This document shows, piece after piece, positions 34,650 through 44,015 of a stretch of 64,000 nucleotides of DNA. A program made the translations under genes and the position numbers. How positions within the stretch are numbered: position 1 is the first letter of the stretch; each line of letters opens with the position of its first letter. Source of the DNA: JAIUNP01 sp020161975. GTDB taxonomy: Bacteria > Pseudomonadota > Alphaproteobacteria > Rhizobiales > Beijerinckiaceae. Below the pieces are notes generated by a model, which did not search any database, was not told the DNA's origin, and saw only the letters and a list, made by a program, of their open reading frames with translations. The stretch spans positions 1-64,000 of the forward strand of contig DAIOGK010000019.1 in the NCBI GenBank assembly GCA_036745275.1, in the 5' to 3' direction.

Positions 34650-35681
34650 ATGACGAAACTGACCATTCGCGCTGCGATGATGGCCGCTGTTGCCTGCGGC
34701 GCACTCTACAGCGCCCCGGCCATGGCCCAGGGCAAGGTGATCATCGGCCTGATCACCAAGACCAACACCAACCCCTTCTTCGTGAAGATGCGCGAGGGCG
34801 CGGAAGCCAAGGCCAAGGACATGGGCGCCGAGCTGCGCTCCTTCGCCGGCAAGGTGGATGGCGACAACCAGACGCAGGTGGAGGCAGTGGAAAGCCTGAT
34901 TGCCGCCGGCGCCAAGGGCATCCTGATCACCCCCTCCGACAGCCGCGCGATTGTCCCGACCATCGAGAAGGCCCGCAAGGCCGGCCTGCTGGTCATCGCG
35001 CTCGACACGCCGCTTGACCCGCCGAGCGCTGCCGACGTGACCTTCGCCACCGACAACTTCAAGGCCGGCGAACTGATCGGCGAGTGGGCCAAGGCCACGC
35101 TCGGCGACAAGGCCAAGAACGCCAAGATCGCGCTGCTCGATCTCAACAAGAACCAGATTTCGGTGGACGTCGCCCGCGACCAGGGCTTCCTCAAAGGCTT
35201 CGGCATCGACCTCGCCGACCCCAAGAAGATGGGTGATGAGAAGGATGCGCGCATTGTCGGCAATGACGTGACGCAGGGCGCCGAGGAAGGTGGCCGCAAG
35301 GCGATGGAAAACCTGCTCCAGAAGGACCCGGGCGTGAACGTGGTCTACACGATCAACGAGCCGGCAGCGGCCGGCGCCTATCAGGCGCTGAAGGCTGTCG
35401 GCAAGGACAAGGGCGCGCTGATCGTCTCGGTGGATGGTGGCTGCCCCGGCGTCAAGAACGTCAAGTCCGGCGTCATCGGCGCAACCTCGATGCAGTTCCC
35501 GCTGCTGATGGCCTCCAAGGGCGTCGAGGCGGTGATCGAGTTCGCCAAATCCGGCAAGAAGCCCGCCGCGACCCCCGGTCTCGACTTCTTCAACACCGGC
35601 GTCGAACTGATCACGGACAAGCCGGTTTCCGGCATCCCGTCCATCACGTCGGATGAAGGTCTCAAGCGCTGCTGGGGCTGA
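34650..35681 (+). CDS. frcB: Sugar ABC transporter periplasmic binding protein (FrcB-like)
   Basis: The 343-residue periplasmic binding protein of the ribose/fructose type (peripla_BP_4) starts with a signal peptide (MTKLTIRAAMM...APAMA, cleavage before QGK). The mature protein opens KVIIGLITKTNTNPFFVKM, and later regions show LDTPLDPPSAADVTFATDN and VYTINEPAAAGAYQAL, typical of FrcB/RbsB-type ligands. An AGGGAGG ribosome-binding site precedes the ATG at 34650. The match in order with rhizobial frcBCA suggests fructose or a related hexose. A terminator-like hairpin follows before frcC. Confidence 0.82.
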   Translation: MTKLTIRAAMMAAVACGALYSAPAMAQGKVIIGLITKTNTNPFFVKMREGAEAKAKDMGAELRSFAGKVDGDNQTQVEAVESLIAAGAKGILITPSDSRAIVPTIEKARKAGLLVIALDTPLDPPSAADVTFATDNFKAGELIGEWAKATLGDKAKNAKIALLDLNKNQISVDVARDQGFLKGFGIDLADPKKMGDEKDARIVGNDVTQGAEEGGRKAMENLLQKDPGVNVVYTINEPAAAGAYQALKAVGKDKGALIVSVDGGCPGVKNVKSGVIGATSMQFPLLMASKGVEAVIEFAKSGKKPAATPGLDFFNTGVELITDKPVSGIPSITSDEGLKRCWG

Positions 35682-35691
35682 TCGGTCAGTC

Positions 35692-35781
35692 TGCGTCCTG
35701 CTGAACAGGACGCAAAGGAGAGGGGCAACGGGTGAAAAGGGGCGCTGCAAGGCGACCCGTTGCCCCTCTCCCGGCTTTTTT
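35692..35781 (+). terminator. Hairpins after frcB, likely partial terminator
   Basis: The 202-base frcB-frcC gap holds two hairpins. The first is a 9-bp stem TGCGTCCTG/CAGGACGCA at 35692-35714 with a 5-base loop. The second is a 16-bp stem at 35718-35733 paired with 35755-35770 (GAGAGGGGCAACGGGT and its complement), followed by six T at 35776-35781. The second has the form of an intrinsic terminator. Read-through to frcCA with strong frcB expression would give many binding proteins per permease. Confidence 0.7.
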
Positions 35782-35883
35782 GCCAAACCAGTGTCATTGC
35801 GCGCGAATGCGATGTAATCCAGACGCTCAGGCGAACAGTCTGGATTTCCGCGCCGGGACCCCGCCATTCTTCCGGAGAGGGAC

Positions 35884-36969
35884 ATGAGTTCTGACAATAC
35901 AGACCGGCCGGTCCAGAAGGCCGAGTTCGAGAAGGTTCTGGACAAGGCCGACGTCAAGGTCGCCGAGTTCCGGCAGGAGGGCGAAAGCCTGCTCAAGCGC
36001 CTTCAGAATGCGCTCCACTCCCACCCCACGGCCATTCCCGGCGTCGTCCTCATCGTCAGCGTGGTTTTCTTCTCGCTGCTGATCGGCGGACGGTTCCTGC
36101 ACCCGTTCAATTTCTCGCTGATCGTCCAGCAGGTGATGATCATCGGCATCGTCGGCATTGCCCAGACGCTGGTGATCCTGACCGCCGGCATTGACCTCTC
36201 GGTCGGCGCGATCATGGTTCTGTCCTCCGTGGTGATGGGCAAGTTCGCGGTCGATCTCGGTATTCCCGCACCGCTGGCGATTGCCGCCGGCATCGGCGTC
36301 GGCGCCTTGTGCGGCCTCGTCAATGGCCTCCTCGTCACGCGCTTCCGCCTGCCGCCCTTCATCGTGACGCTCGGCACCTGGAACATCTTCTTTGCGCTGA
36401 ACCTCTGGTATTCGGCCTCCGAGACGATCCGCGCGCAGGATATCGAGGAGAAGGCGCCGCTGCTGATCTTCTTCGGCCAGTCCGTCGAGTTTCTCGGCGC
36501 GCGCCTCACCTATGGCTCCATCGCCATGCTGCTGATGATCGCCGCCTGCTGGTATGTGCTGAACCTCACCGCCTGGGGCCGCCATGTGCAGGCGGTGGGC
36601 GACGACACAGAAAGCGCCAATCTTGCCGGCATCCGTACGGACAGGACCCTGCTTCAGGTCTATGTCATAGCCGGCATCATCTGCGGCATCGCGGCCTGGG
36701 CGCTGATCGGCCGCATCGGTTCGGTCTCACCGCAGGCCGGCCAGACCGCCAACCTCGACAGCATCACCGCAGTGGTGATCGGCGGCACCTCGCTGTTCGG
36801 CGGCCGCGGCTCGATCATCGGCACGCTGCTCGGCGCACTGATCGTCGGCGTGTTCAGGAACGGCCTTGCGCTCTCGGGCGTCAACGTCCTGTGGCAGGAG
36901 TTTGCGGTGGGCGTGCTCATCATCGTTGCCGTCGCCGTGGACCAGTGGCTGAGGAGGGTTTCCCGATGA
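35884..36969 (+). CDS. frcC: Sugar ABC transporter permease (FrcC-like)
   Basis: The 361-residue integral membrane permease belongs to the RbsC/FrcC family. A 45-residue N-terminal cytoplasmic extension precedes about eight to ten hydrophobic segments, among them AQTLVILTAGIDLSVGAIM near residue 105, the family signature. A cytoplasmic loop GRHVQAVGDDTESANLAGIRTD near 240 contacts the ATPase. GGAGAGGGAC precedes the ATG. Its stop overlaps the frcA start by 4 bases. Confidence 0.85.
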   Translation: MSSDNTDRPVQKAEFEKVLDKADVKVAEFRQEGESLLKRLQNALHSHPTAIPGVVLIVSVVFFSLLIGGRFLHPFNFSLIVQQVMIIGIVGIAQTLVILTAGIDLSVGAIMVLSSVVMGKFAVDLGIPAPLAIAAGIGVGALCGLVNGLLVTRFRLPPFIVTLGTWNIFFALNLWYSASETIRAQDIEEKAPLLIFFGQSVEFLGARLTYGSIAMLLMIAACWYVLNLTAWGRHVQAVGDDTESANLAGIRTDRTLLQVYVIAGIICGIAAWALIGRIGSVSPQAGQTANLDSITAVVIGGTSLFGGRGSIIGTLLGALIVGVFRNGLALSGVNVLWQEFAVGVLIIVAVAVDQWLRRVSR

Positions 36970-37739
36970 GAAAGCCGGTTATCGAGGCGCGCGGCCTCGT
37001 CAAGCGCTACGGGCGCGTCACCGCCCTCGACAACGCCGATTTCGACCTGATGCCCGGCGAAATCCTGGCGGTGATCGGCGACAACGGCGCCGGCAAGTCG
37101 AGCCTTATCAAGGCCCTGACCGGTGCCATCGTGCCCGACAGCGGTGAAATCCGCATCGACGGCCAACCCGTGCATTTTGCTTCGCCCATTGATGCGCGCT
37201 CCGCCGGCATCGAGACGGTGTACCAGAATCTCGCCCTCTCCCCTGCGCTCTCGATTGCCGACAACATGTTCCTCGGGCGTGAGATCCGCGAGCAGGGCTT
37301 CATGGGTCAGTATTTTCGCAAGCTTGATCGCGGCGCGATGCAGAAAAAGGCGCGGGAGGCGCTGAACACGCTCGGGCTGATGACAATTCAGAACATCAAC
37401 CAGCCCGTGGAAACGCTCTCCGGCGGCCAGCGACAGGGCGTCGCCATCGCCCGCGCCGCCGCCTTCGGGCACAAGGTGGTCATCATGGACGAGCCGACGG
37501 CAGCGCTCGGTGTCAAGGAAAGCCGCAAGGTGCTCGAACTGATCCTTGACGTGAAGAAGAAAGGCCTACCGATCGTTCTGATCAGCCATAACATGCCGCA
37601 TGTGTTCGAGGTGGCGGATCGCATCCACATCCACCGGCTGGGACGCCGCCACGCCGTGGTGAACCCGAAGTCGATTTCAATGTCGGATGCGGTAGCCATC
37701 ATGACCGGTGCCATGGCCCCTCCTGCTCCCGCCGCCTGA
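36966..37739 (+). CDS. frcA: Sugar ABC transporter ATPase (FrcA-like, single domain)
   Basis: The 257-residue single-domain ATPase has Walker A GDNGAGKSS near residue 40, the signature LSGGQRQG near 142 and Walker B VIMDEPTAALG near 165. Single-domain ATPases are the rule for Frc systems, unlike the double-domain RbsA/AraG. The start at ATG 36966 overlaps frcC by 4 bases. In rhizobia the next gene is a sugar kinase (frcK). Here the next gene, 121 bases later, is an exported MORN protein, so the kinase is missing at this spot. Confidence 0.85.
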   Translation: MRKPVIEARGLVKRYGRVTALDNADFDLMPGEILAVIGDNGAGKSSLIKALTGAIVPDSGEIRIDGQPVHFASPIDARSAGIETVYQNLALSPALSIADNMFLGREIREQGFMGQYFRKLDRGAMQKKAREALNTLGLMTIQNINQPVETLSGGQRQGVAIARAAAFGHKVVIMDEPTAALGVKESRKVLELILDVKKKGLPIVLISHNMPHVFEVADRIHIHRLGRRHAVVNPKSISMSDAVAIMTGAMAPPAPAA

Positions 37740-37860
37740 AGCGCGACGGGCCAGCCTGCGCCCCCGGAGCCAAAATAGCCGTGCGCATCCCTGGCCTTCC
37801 GCGTTGACAACTGCGCGCGCCGCGCCTTCTCTGGAGCATTCATGTTCCCGGGGGCGTACC

Positions 37861-39711
37861 ATGGTTTATCGCATCGCATTGCCGTTGCTCGCAGCATGTC
37901 TCGCGTCGACGGCCCTGCCCGTTCGCGCGGAAACTCCGCTCCCGGTCTTTGAAACCCGCGTGGTGGAAACCGTGATCGGCATCGATTCCAGCGCGGAAAA
38001 AGGTGCTTTCCGCGCCCGCAGCCGGACGATTTTTTCCCCGCATTCGCAGGAGCCGGAGCGCCGGCTCTACGAGGTCTTCGACCCCCACCCCACCCGCGAT
38101 CTCGATTTCACCTGGGCTGCCGATGATCTGGCCGCCGACCGCGCCGGCAGGATCACCGGTTCAGGCCGGCTTGTCTGGCGGCTGAAGGACAGCCCGACCT
38201 ATGACGATGCCGCGATTGTCTCCACCTTTCGCGGCCAGATGAAAGACGGAAAACCGCACGGCACAGGGCTTTATGCCAACCGTGAGGGGCTGATCTACGA
38301 CGGCCAGTGGCGCAATGGCCGCCCGCATGGCGCAGGCCGGCTGATCCTGCCGAACGGCGAGGAATACGCAGGAAGCTTCCGCAATGGCTTTGCCGAGGGA
38401 CGCGGAACCTTCACCGAGACGACCTGGGAGCGGTTCGAGGGCACGTTTTCGCGCGGCCTGCGCGACGGCGCGGGCAAGACCACCCTTCCCTCGGGCCTTG
38501 CCTATGAAAGCCACTGGCGCCTTGGCCGCGAGACGCCCAATTCGCTCCGCATCCGCATCGCACAGGTCGGCGCCGCCCCGGCCATCGGCGGCACGGATGA
38601 TGTGAAGATGGGCATTACGATGGACCGGCGCCCGAAATTGCCCGAAGACATCAAGCCGAAGGATGTGCTGCTCTACGCTGCCCGCACCACGCCCGAAGGG
38701 CTGGTGGTCGAGCCGGATCAAAGGCGGATGGTCAACGCGTGGATTGGAAATGGCGAGTTGAGCAACTTTGAATACTGGGGCGTAAATCCCAGAGATGGCT
38801 TGTTTTCAATTGAAAAGGATTACATTCAACCGGCAGCATTTAAATTTGAATTTCAAAATAAATCGCAACAGCCAGTTGAAGTCCGCTCAATTGCTATTAA
38901 CGTCAAGGAGAGCATGACCGAAAACAAACCGGCCATCGACATTACATCCCAATTCTCTCCAGGCTGCGGATCGTCTTTCACTCCCAATTTCCACATCAAT
39001 AATTTTGGCTGGGGCAAAGCCTTGAATGGTCGCTTCAGGGTAGGTTTCGCAGCGGGTGGCTCAACTGGAAGCTCCCCTCCATTGATTCATGTCTTTCAGA
39101 TCGGAGACGTTGATCAAAGCAAAAGCATTAATTACGAAAAAACTCTAGCAGAAGCAGGCGTAAACATAAAAAAATTGAATGAATTTTCCAAAGAAAACAC
39201 GGATGAACCTTGGAAAAAATCACAACTTCCTTGCTCGACAAAAGACAATAAAGTTTGCTTGAAAGAACTTCAGTCGAACCCCATTTTTGGGAAACTCGGT
39301 CCATTTCTTCGCCTCAATGACGCAACTGTTTATGTTTCGATGCGTGGCATTTATGAATATGAATGGATTGACGCAAAAGGCAGGAAGCATTCCCACTCCT
39401 CGCCAATAAATCTCCCTGTGGGCCTGGGCCTGCTCCCCAATCAGGCCGAATGCGGCGCCGGCGGCCCGCCGGAGGCGATCCGTGTGAAGCCGATCGCCTT
39501 CCGGTTGGATGCGGAGAACTACACCATTCCGGTGCCGTTCCGCCGGGCCATTCCGCCGGGGCGGAACGCCAATTTCACGCTGCCGATGACGGCAGCGAAA
39601 TCCTCGAACCACGCGTTCGAGATTGTCGCCAAGCTCGCTGACGGACGTGAAATCAAGTCGCCGCCGATTAAGCTGCTCTACTACAACCCGCGCCCGTTGC
39701 CGACCAACTGA
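37861..39711 (+). CDS. Exported MORN-repeat protein, copy 1 (AT-rich C-terminal half)
   Basis: The 616-residue protein has a signal peptide (about 1-23, cleaved after VRA in ALPVRAETP). Four MORN-type repeats lie near residues 118-225 (for example YDGQWRNGRPHG, YAGSFRNGFAEG, FEGTFSRGLRDG). A C-terminal half (about 250-616) of unrecognised fold follows. Bases 37872-38469 are identical to 44032-44629 in copy 2. From about 38750 to 39420 the base composition is much more AT-rich and the codons unlike the neighbours, yet the protein still aligns with copy 2. It is first in the operon with the TIR protein 17 bases downstream, and is probably periplasmic. Function unknown. Confidence 0.72.
   Translation: MVYRIALPLLAACLASTALPVRAETPLPVFETRVVETVIGIDSSAEKGAFRARSRTIFSPHSQEPERRLYEVFDPHPTRDLDFTWAADDLAADRAGRITGSGRLVWRLKDSPTYDDAAIVSTFRGQMKDGKPHGTGLYANREGLIYDGQWRNGRPHGAGRLILPNGEEYAGSFRNGFAEGRGTFTETTWERFEGTFSRGLRDGAGKTTLPSGLAYESHWRLGRETPNSLRIRIAQVGAAPAIGGTDDVKMGITMDRRPKLPEDIKPKDVLLYAARTTPEGLVVEPDQRRMVNAWIGNGELSNFEYWGVNPRDGLFSIEKDYIQPAAFKFEFQNKSQQPVEVRSIAINVKESMTENKPAIDITSQFSPGCGSSFTPNFHINNFGWGKALNGRFRVGFAAGGSTGSSPPLIHVFQIGDVDQSKSINYEKTLAEAGVNIKKLNEFSKENTDEPWKKSQLPCSTKDNKVCLKELQSNPIFGKLGPFLRLNDATVYVSMRGIYEYEWIDAKGRKHSHSSPINLPVGLGLLPNQAECGAGGPPEAIRVKPIAFRLDAENYTIPVPFRRAIPPGRNANFTLPMTAAKSSNHAFEIVAKLADGREIKSPPIKLLYYNPRPLPTN
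37872..38469 (+). repeat. Direct repeat, left copy (598 bp identical)
   Basis: This segment is base-for-base identical to 44032-44629, 6160 bases away in the same orientation. It covers most of the signal peptide and the MORN region of copy 1. Similarity continues with scattered changes to about 38620. Recombination between the copies would delete the TIR gene. Confidence 0.85.
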
Positions 39712-39728
39712 CGGCACACGTCCCTGAA

Positions 39729-42700
39729 ATGGCCCGCATCTTCCTCTCCCACTCCAGTTCCGACAACGACCTTGCACGGGCGCTGCGCGATTGGCTTGTG
39801 GCCGAGGGCTGGAACGACCTCTTCCTCGATTTTGATCCCGAACGCGGCATTTCGGCGGGCGAGAAATGGGAAAAGGCCCTGCTGGATGCGGCGGGCCGCT
39901 GCGAGGCCGTGCTGTTTGTCGTCACGCGCAATTGGCTCGGCTCGGGCTGGTGCCTGAAGGAGTTCCATCTTGCAGAAAAGCTGAACAAGCGCATGTTCAT
40001 GCTGCTGGTCGATGGGCTGAAGGTGCCGGACCTGCCGCCGGAACTGACCGCCGAATGGCAGCTTGTCGATCTCGAACCCGGCGCCGATGCCGCGACCTTT
40101 CCCGTGGTGGACGGGATCAGCGCTACCCCCCGCATGATCCGCTTCTCGAATGTCGGGCTTCGGCGCCTGCGCTCCGGCCTGCATAAAGCCGGGCTGGATC
40201 CGCGCTTCTTCCCCTGGCCGCCGGAGAACGACCCGACCCGCGCGCCCTATCGCGGACTGAAGGCGCTGGAAGCCGACGACGCCGGCATTTTCTTTGGCCG
40301 CGAGGCGCAAACAGTGGCGGCGCTCGACCGGATGCGCGGCCTGCGCGAGGCCGCTCCGCCGCGCTTTCTCGCCATTCTCGGGGCTTCCGGCGCGGGTAAA
40401 TCATCCTTCCTGCGCGCCGGCCTGCTGCCGCGCCTCCAGCGCGATGACCGGCATTTCTGCGCCCTGCCGGTGATTCGGCCCGAACGGGCGGCGATCACCG
40501 GCGAGACGGGCCTGGTCCGCGCTCTGGCGACGATGTTCGAGCGGGTCAGCAATGGCATCTCGCAAAAGCAGATCGAGGAACTGATCGCGCTCGGCCCGCC
40601 CGCCGTCATCCGTATTCTCGCGCGGCTGGCGAATATACTGCGCGTGCCCGCCCTGCCGGGTGAACCGCCGGCCCGCCCGCCAACGCTGGTGCTTTCGATC
40701 GACCAGGGCGAGGAACTGTTCAACGCCGATGCCAGCGGACAGGCCGCGCAACTGCTGGACTTCATCCGCGCCCTGGCAACAACGCCAGACCTCAACCTGA
40801 TTGTCCTCGTCTCAATCCGTTCCGACAGTTACGAACGCCTGCAAACCGCGCCGCAACTCGATGGTCTCCGGCAGGAGACATTGAGCCTGCCGCCCATGCC
40901 GCGCGGCGCCTATGAAACTGTGATCAACGGCCCGGCGCAGCGGCTCAGTCAGTCCGGTCGCAACCTGATCGTGGAACCGGCGCTGACCCAGCAACTGCTG
41001 GCCGATATCGAAGCGGGCGGCGGCAAGGATGCCCTGCCCCTGCTCGCCTTCACGCTGGAGCTTCTCTACGCCAACCACGGACGCGACGGGCGACTGACCC
41101 TGACCGATTATGCTGTGCTCGGCGGCATCAAGGGCTCAATTGAAGTGGCGGTGGAGCGCGCGCTGGCCGCAGCCGATGCCGATCCCCGCATCCCGAAGGA
41201 TCGCGACCAGCGCCTTGCCCTGATGCGCCGCGCCTTCATCCCCTGGCTCGCCGGCACGGATCTCGCCACCAACACCGTGCGCCGACGCGTGGCGCGCATG
41301 TCGGAAGTGCCCGAAGAGGCCCGTCCGCTCGTCGAGTGCCTTATTGCCGCTCGGTTGCTGTCCACGGATGTGACGCTTGACGGCACCGTGACCGTGGAGC
41401 CGGCGCATGAAGCGTTGCTGCGCCAATGGGGCATGTTGCAGGGCTGGCTGGAAGAGGATTTCGCCGCCATGGCCGCGCTTGCCGGTGTGCAGCGCGCCGC
41501 GCGCGATTGGGAAGCGAACGCACGCGATCCTGGCTGGCTGTCCCATGCCGCCGGACGGCTGGAGGACGCCGAGGCGAGCGATGCCCGGGAAAATCTGAAG
41601 GGTTTTCTGAGCGACAGCGAACACGCCTATCTCACGGCCTGCCGCGTCGCTGAAAACGAACAGCGCAATCGCGAGCTTGAGGAGGCGCGCAAACTGGCCG
41701 AAAGCCGGGCGCTCACCGTGCGCCGCACACGCATTGGTCTGGCCGTCGCCTCCGCGCTGTTTGTCGCAGCTTCCGGCATCGGCTGGTACGCGACTCTCCA
41801 GCGCGACGAGGCGCAGCGGCAGGAAACCCGCGCGCGGGACGAGGCAACGCGCGCGCAGGCTTCGCTGCTGGTGGTCCGGTCACGCGAAGCAAAGGGCACC
41901 GGCAATCTGGCGCTCGCCAGCCGCAATGCCCTCGAAGGCTATCGCCTGCGCGCCAACACCGAGACCCGCTCGAACCTGCTTGATGTTGGTCTGGCGATTT
42001 CACCGCACCTGGAAGCGGTGGTTCCCATCGCATCCGGCACCTCCGTCACGGCGCTCGGCTGGCTGGGCGAAGACAGCGTGGCCGTGGCCGGCAAGGAAGG
42101 TCGCACCACCGTTCTCGATACCCTGACCCTCCGCCCCGACGCGCTGCCTGCTCTGACCCGTACGCGCACGGTGCCCAAGGTGATGTTCGATGCCGAGGAC
42201 GAGGCAGAAATCGTCGCCCTGCGTGCCCTGCCCGGCGGCCTGCTGATGGCTGTGCGCAATTCCGGCACCATCGAGGTGTACCCGCCCGGCAACGCCCCAC
42301 CGCTGAGCTGGACGCCGCCCAAACGCCAGAACAGTCATGATTACCCCCATGCCGCCATCGCACCCGATGGGCGCAGCCTGGTGCTCGGCGGCACGAATGG
42401 CGCGGTTTTCATGCAATGCGCACCGATCACCGAAACTGCAACCGCCCTGTCCTGCGCAGCGGAAGATGCCGTACCCGGACAGGTGACCGCCGTCGCCTAC
42501 AGCCCGGATGGCAAAACCGCCACGGTCGCCTTCGACGACGGCACGATCCTGACCGGGGGTGGCGACACCCCGCGCCAACGCGCGCGGCTGATCGAGCCAA
42601 ATGTCGTGGTGCGCGGGCTGGCCCCCTCGGGCAAGGCACTGGCCGCCATGGTGCAGATGACCGGTTCACGAGCCACGCCCGGTCTTGCGCTGGTGCTGTT

Positions 42701-44015
42701 GAACCGCCTCGGCAACAGCTGGGATATGGCGCTGCGCGCACCGGTCAACATCGGGTCGGCGCCGAATTTCGCCTGGCGTCTGGCCGATACGGAACTCATC
42801 CATAACTGCCTGTCGGCGACGCTGGCGCCGGGGCCCCTCTGCGCAACGCGGATGGAGAGCACAGGCGAACCACCGGCCTGGTCAACACAGCGTCGACACA
42901 ACGGCCACCCCGGCCAGCCAAACCTCATCGCCGCTTCGCCCGATGGCAGCCGGATGATCACGCGCGGCGCCGAGGGGCTCGCCATTTGGCGCTGGCCCGC
43001 GAGCCGTGCCTTTGCCACACTGCCCGCACTGGCCGAACGCGGCGGCTGGGCCAGCCTCTCCGCCCTCCCCGATGGCAGCACGATTGAACTGACCGGCCGT
43101 GACGGCAACGGCTTTGCGCTTGATCCCGCCCTCGACTACGACGCCCAGAAGCCACTGCCCACCGTGGAGGGCGAGGTGGTCGATGCCATTCCCCTGCCCG
43201 ATGGCCGGGTGATCGGCACACAGACCAGCCTGTCCTTTCTCGAACGCGGCGCGAGCACGCCCCGGCACAGTGTCGACGTGTCGGCCCCCATCCGCCCGCG
43301 CGGTGGCCTCGTCTATACCGGCGAGGGGCGCACCATCGCCGCCGTTCTCACGGACTGGCGGATCGGCTTGATCGATTTTTCCGCAGATACGCCTGAATTT
43401 GTTGAGTTTTCTGCGCCGGACGACAAGTTCCAGCCCTTTGGCATCACGGTGGACCGCAGCCGGAAGCAGCTTGTCGTCAGTGGAGCGGACGGACGTGTCC
43501 ACCTGTTCGATCTGACGACACGCAAGGCGTTGGGGGTTCTGGAAAATACGCACGAGCGTAACGTCGGCGATCTGCTGGGCGGCGAGGGGCTGGCCGTCAG
43601 CACCGATGGCCGGATGCTCGCGACCACGGCCAACGGCAATCGCGTGATGCTGTACGATCTTGCGCGGAAAACCAGCCTTGCACTGCTTCGCCTTGGCGAT
43701 GCTGCGTCGAATACCGACACCAAATCCGTCGCCTTCGACGCAACAGGCCGCCATCTCGCTGTCATCGATCAGGCCAACCAGTTTGCCGTCTGGCGCACGG
43801 ATGCGCCCGGTCAGCCACTGTTGCGGCTCGATCTTCCGACCTTTCAGGCCAGCGGCGGCAGCACCGAACCCGTGGTTCTGTTTGCGAAGGATGGTTCGCT
43901 GCTGATCCTGACGAAGAACTCTGAAGTGATCAGTCTGAACCTTGATGAGGCTGGCTGGGTCAAACGCATCGAAAGCCTCGGCTATGCCGGAGCAGCGACC
44001 GGAGCGAAGCAATGA
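39729..44015 (+). CDS. TIR - nSTAND1 ATPase - membrane span - beta-propeller protein
   Basis: The 1428-residue multidomain protein has a TIR domain (1-130; MARIFLSHSSSD, candidate NADase Glu78 in SGWCLKEF), then an nSTAND1-type NTPase introduced by PYRGLKALEADDAGIFFGRE (173-191) with Walker A GASGAGKSS near 218 and Walker B LSIDQGEELF near 322. Helical and coiled segments follow to about 660, one membrane helix at about 669-690 preceded by RRTR (N-terminus in the cytoplasm), a short coiled stretch, and a WD40/propeller-like region (about 735-1428; repeated SPDG and ATGRHLAV-type strands). By the positive-inside rule, the propeller would be periplasmic. The start is 17 bases after MORN copy 1, and the stop overlaps copy 2 by 4 bases. 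TIR-STAND proteins are typically defence or cell-death effectors. Confidence 0.82.
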   Translation: MARIFLSHSSSDNDLARALRDWLVAEGWNDLFLDFDPERGISAGEKWEKALLDAAGRCEAVLFVVTRNWLGSGWCLKEFHLAEKLNKRMFMLLVDGLKVPDLPPELTAEWQLVDLEPGADAATFPVVDGISATPRMIRFSNVGLRRLRSGLHKAGLDPRFFPWPPENDPTRAPYRGLKALEADDAGIFFGREAQTVAALDRMRGLREAAPPRFLAILGASGAGKSSFLRAGLLPRLQRDDRHFCALPVIRPERAAITGETGLVRALATMFERVSNGISQKQIEELIALGPPAVIRILARLANILRVPALPGEPPARPPTLVLSIDQGEELFNADASGQAAQLLDFIRALATTPDLNLIVLVSIRSDSYERLQTAPQLDGLRQETLSLPPMPRGAYETVINGPAQRLSQSGRNLIVEPALTQQLLADIEAGGGKDALPLLAFTLELLYANHGRDGRLTLTDYAVLGGIKGSIEVAVERALAAADADPRIPKDRDQRLALMRRAFIPWLAGTDLATNTVRRRVARMSEVPEEARPLVECLIAARLLSTDVTLDGTVTVEPAHEALLRQWGMLQGWLEEDFAAMAALAGVQRAARDWEANARDPGWLSHAAGRLEDAEASDARENLKGFLSDSEHAYLTACRVAENEQRNRELEEARKLAESRALTVRRTRIGLAVASALFVAASGIGWYATLQRDEAQRQETRARDEATRAQASLLVVRSREAKGTGNLALASRNALEGYRLRANTETRSNLLDVGLAISPHLEAVVPIASGTSVTALGWLGEDSVAVAGKEGRTTVLDTLTLRPDALPALTRTRTVPKVMFDAEDEAEIVALRALPGGLLMAVRNSGTIEVYPPGNAPPLSWTPPKRQNSHDYPHAAIAPDGRSLVLGGTNGAVFMQCAPITETATALSCAAEDAVPGQVTAVAYSPDGKTATVAFDDGTILTGGGDTPRQRARLIEPNVVVRGLAPSGKALAAMVQMTGSRATPGLALVLLNRLGNSWDMALRAPVNIGSAPNFAWRLADTELIHNCLSATLAPGPLCATRMESTGEPPAWSTQRRHNGHPGQPNLIAASPDGSRMITRGAEGLAIWRWPASRAFATLPALAERGGWASLSALPDGSTIELTGRDGNGFALDPALDYDAQKPLPTVEGEVVDAIPLPDGRVIGTQTSLSFLERGASTPRHSVDVSAPIRPRGGLVYTGEGRTIAAVLTDWRIGLIDFSADTPEFVEFSAPDDKFQPFGITVDRSRKQLVVSGADGRVHLFDLTTRKALGVLENTHERNVGDLLGGEGLAVSTDGRMLATTANGNRVMLYDLARKTSLALLRLGDAASNTDTKSVAFDATGRHLAVIDQANQFAVWRTDAPGQPLLRLDLPTFQASGGSTEPVVLFAKDGSLLILTKNSEVISLNLDEAGWVKRIESLGYAGAATGAKQ

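Noticed and set aside
39729..44015. Eukaryote-like contamination because of TIR and propeller domains
   Set aside because: The GC content, codon use and ATGA overlaps with neighbours are fully bacterial, and TIR-STAND proteins are well known in bacteria.
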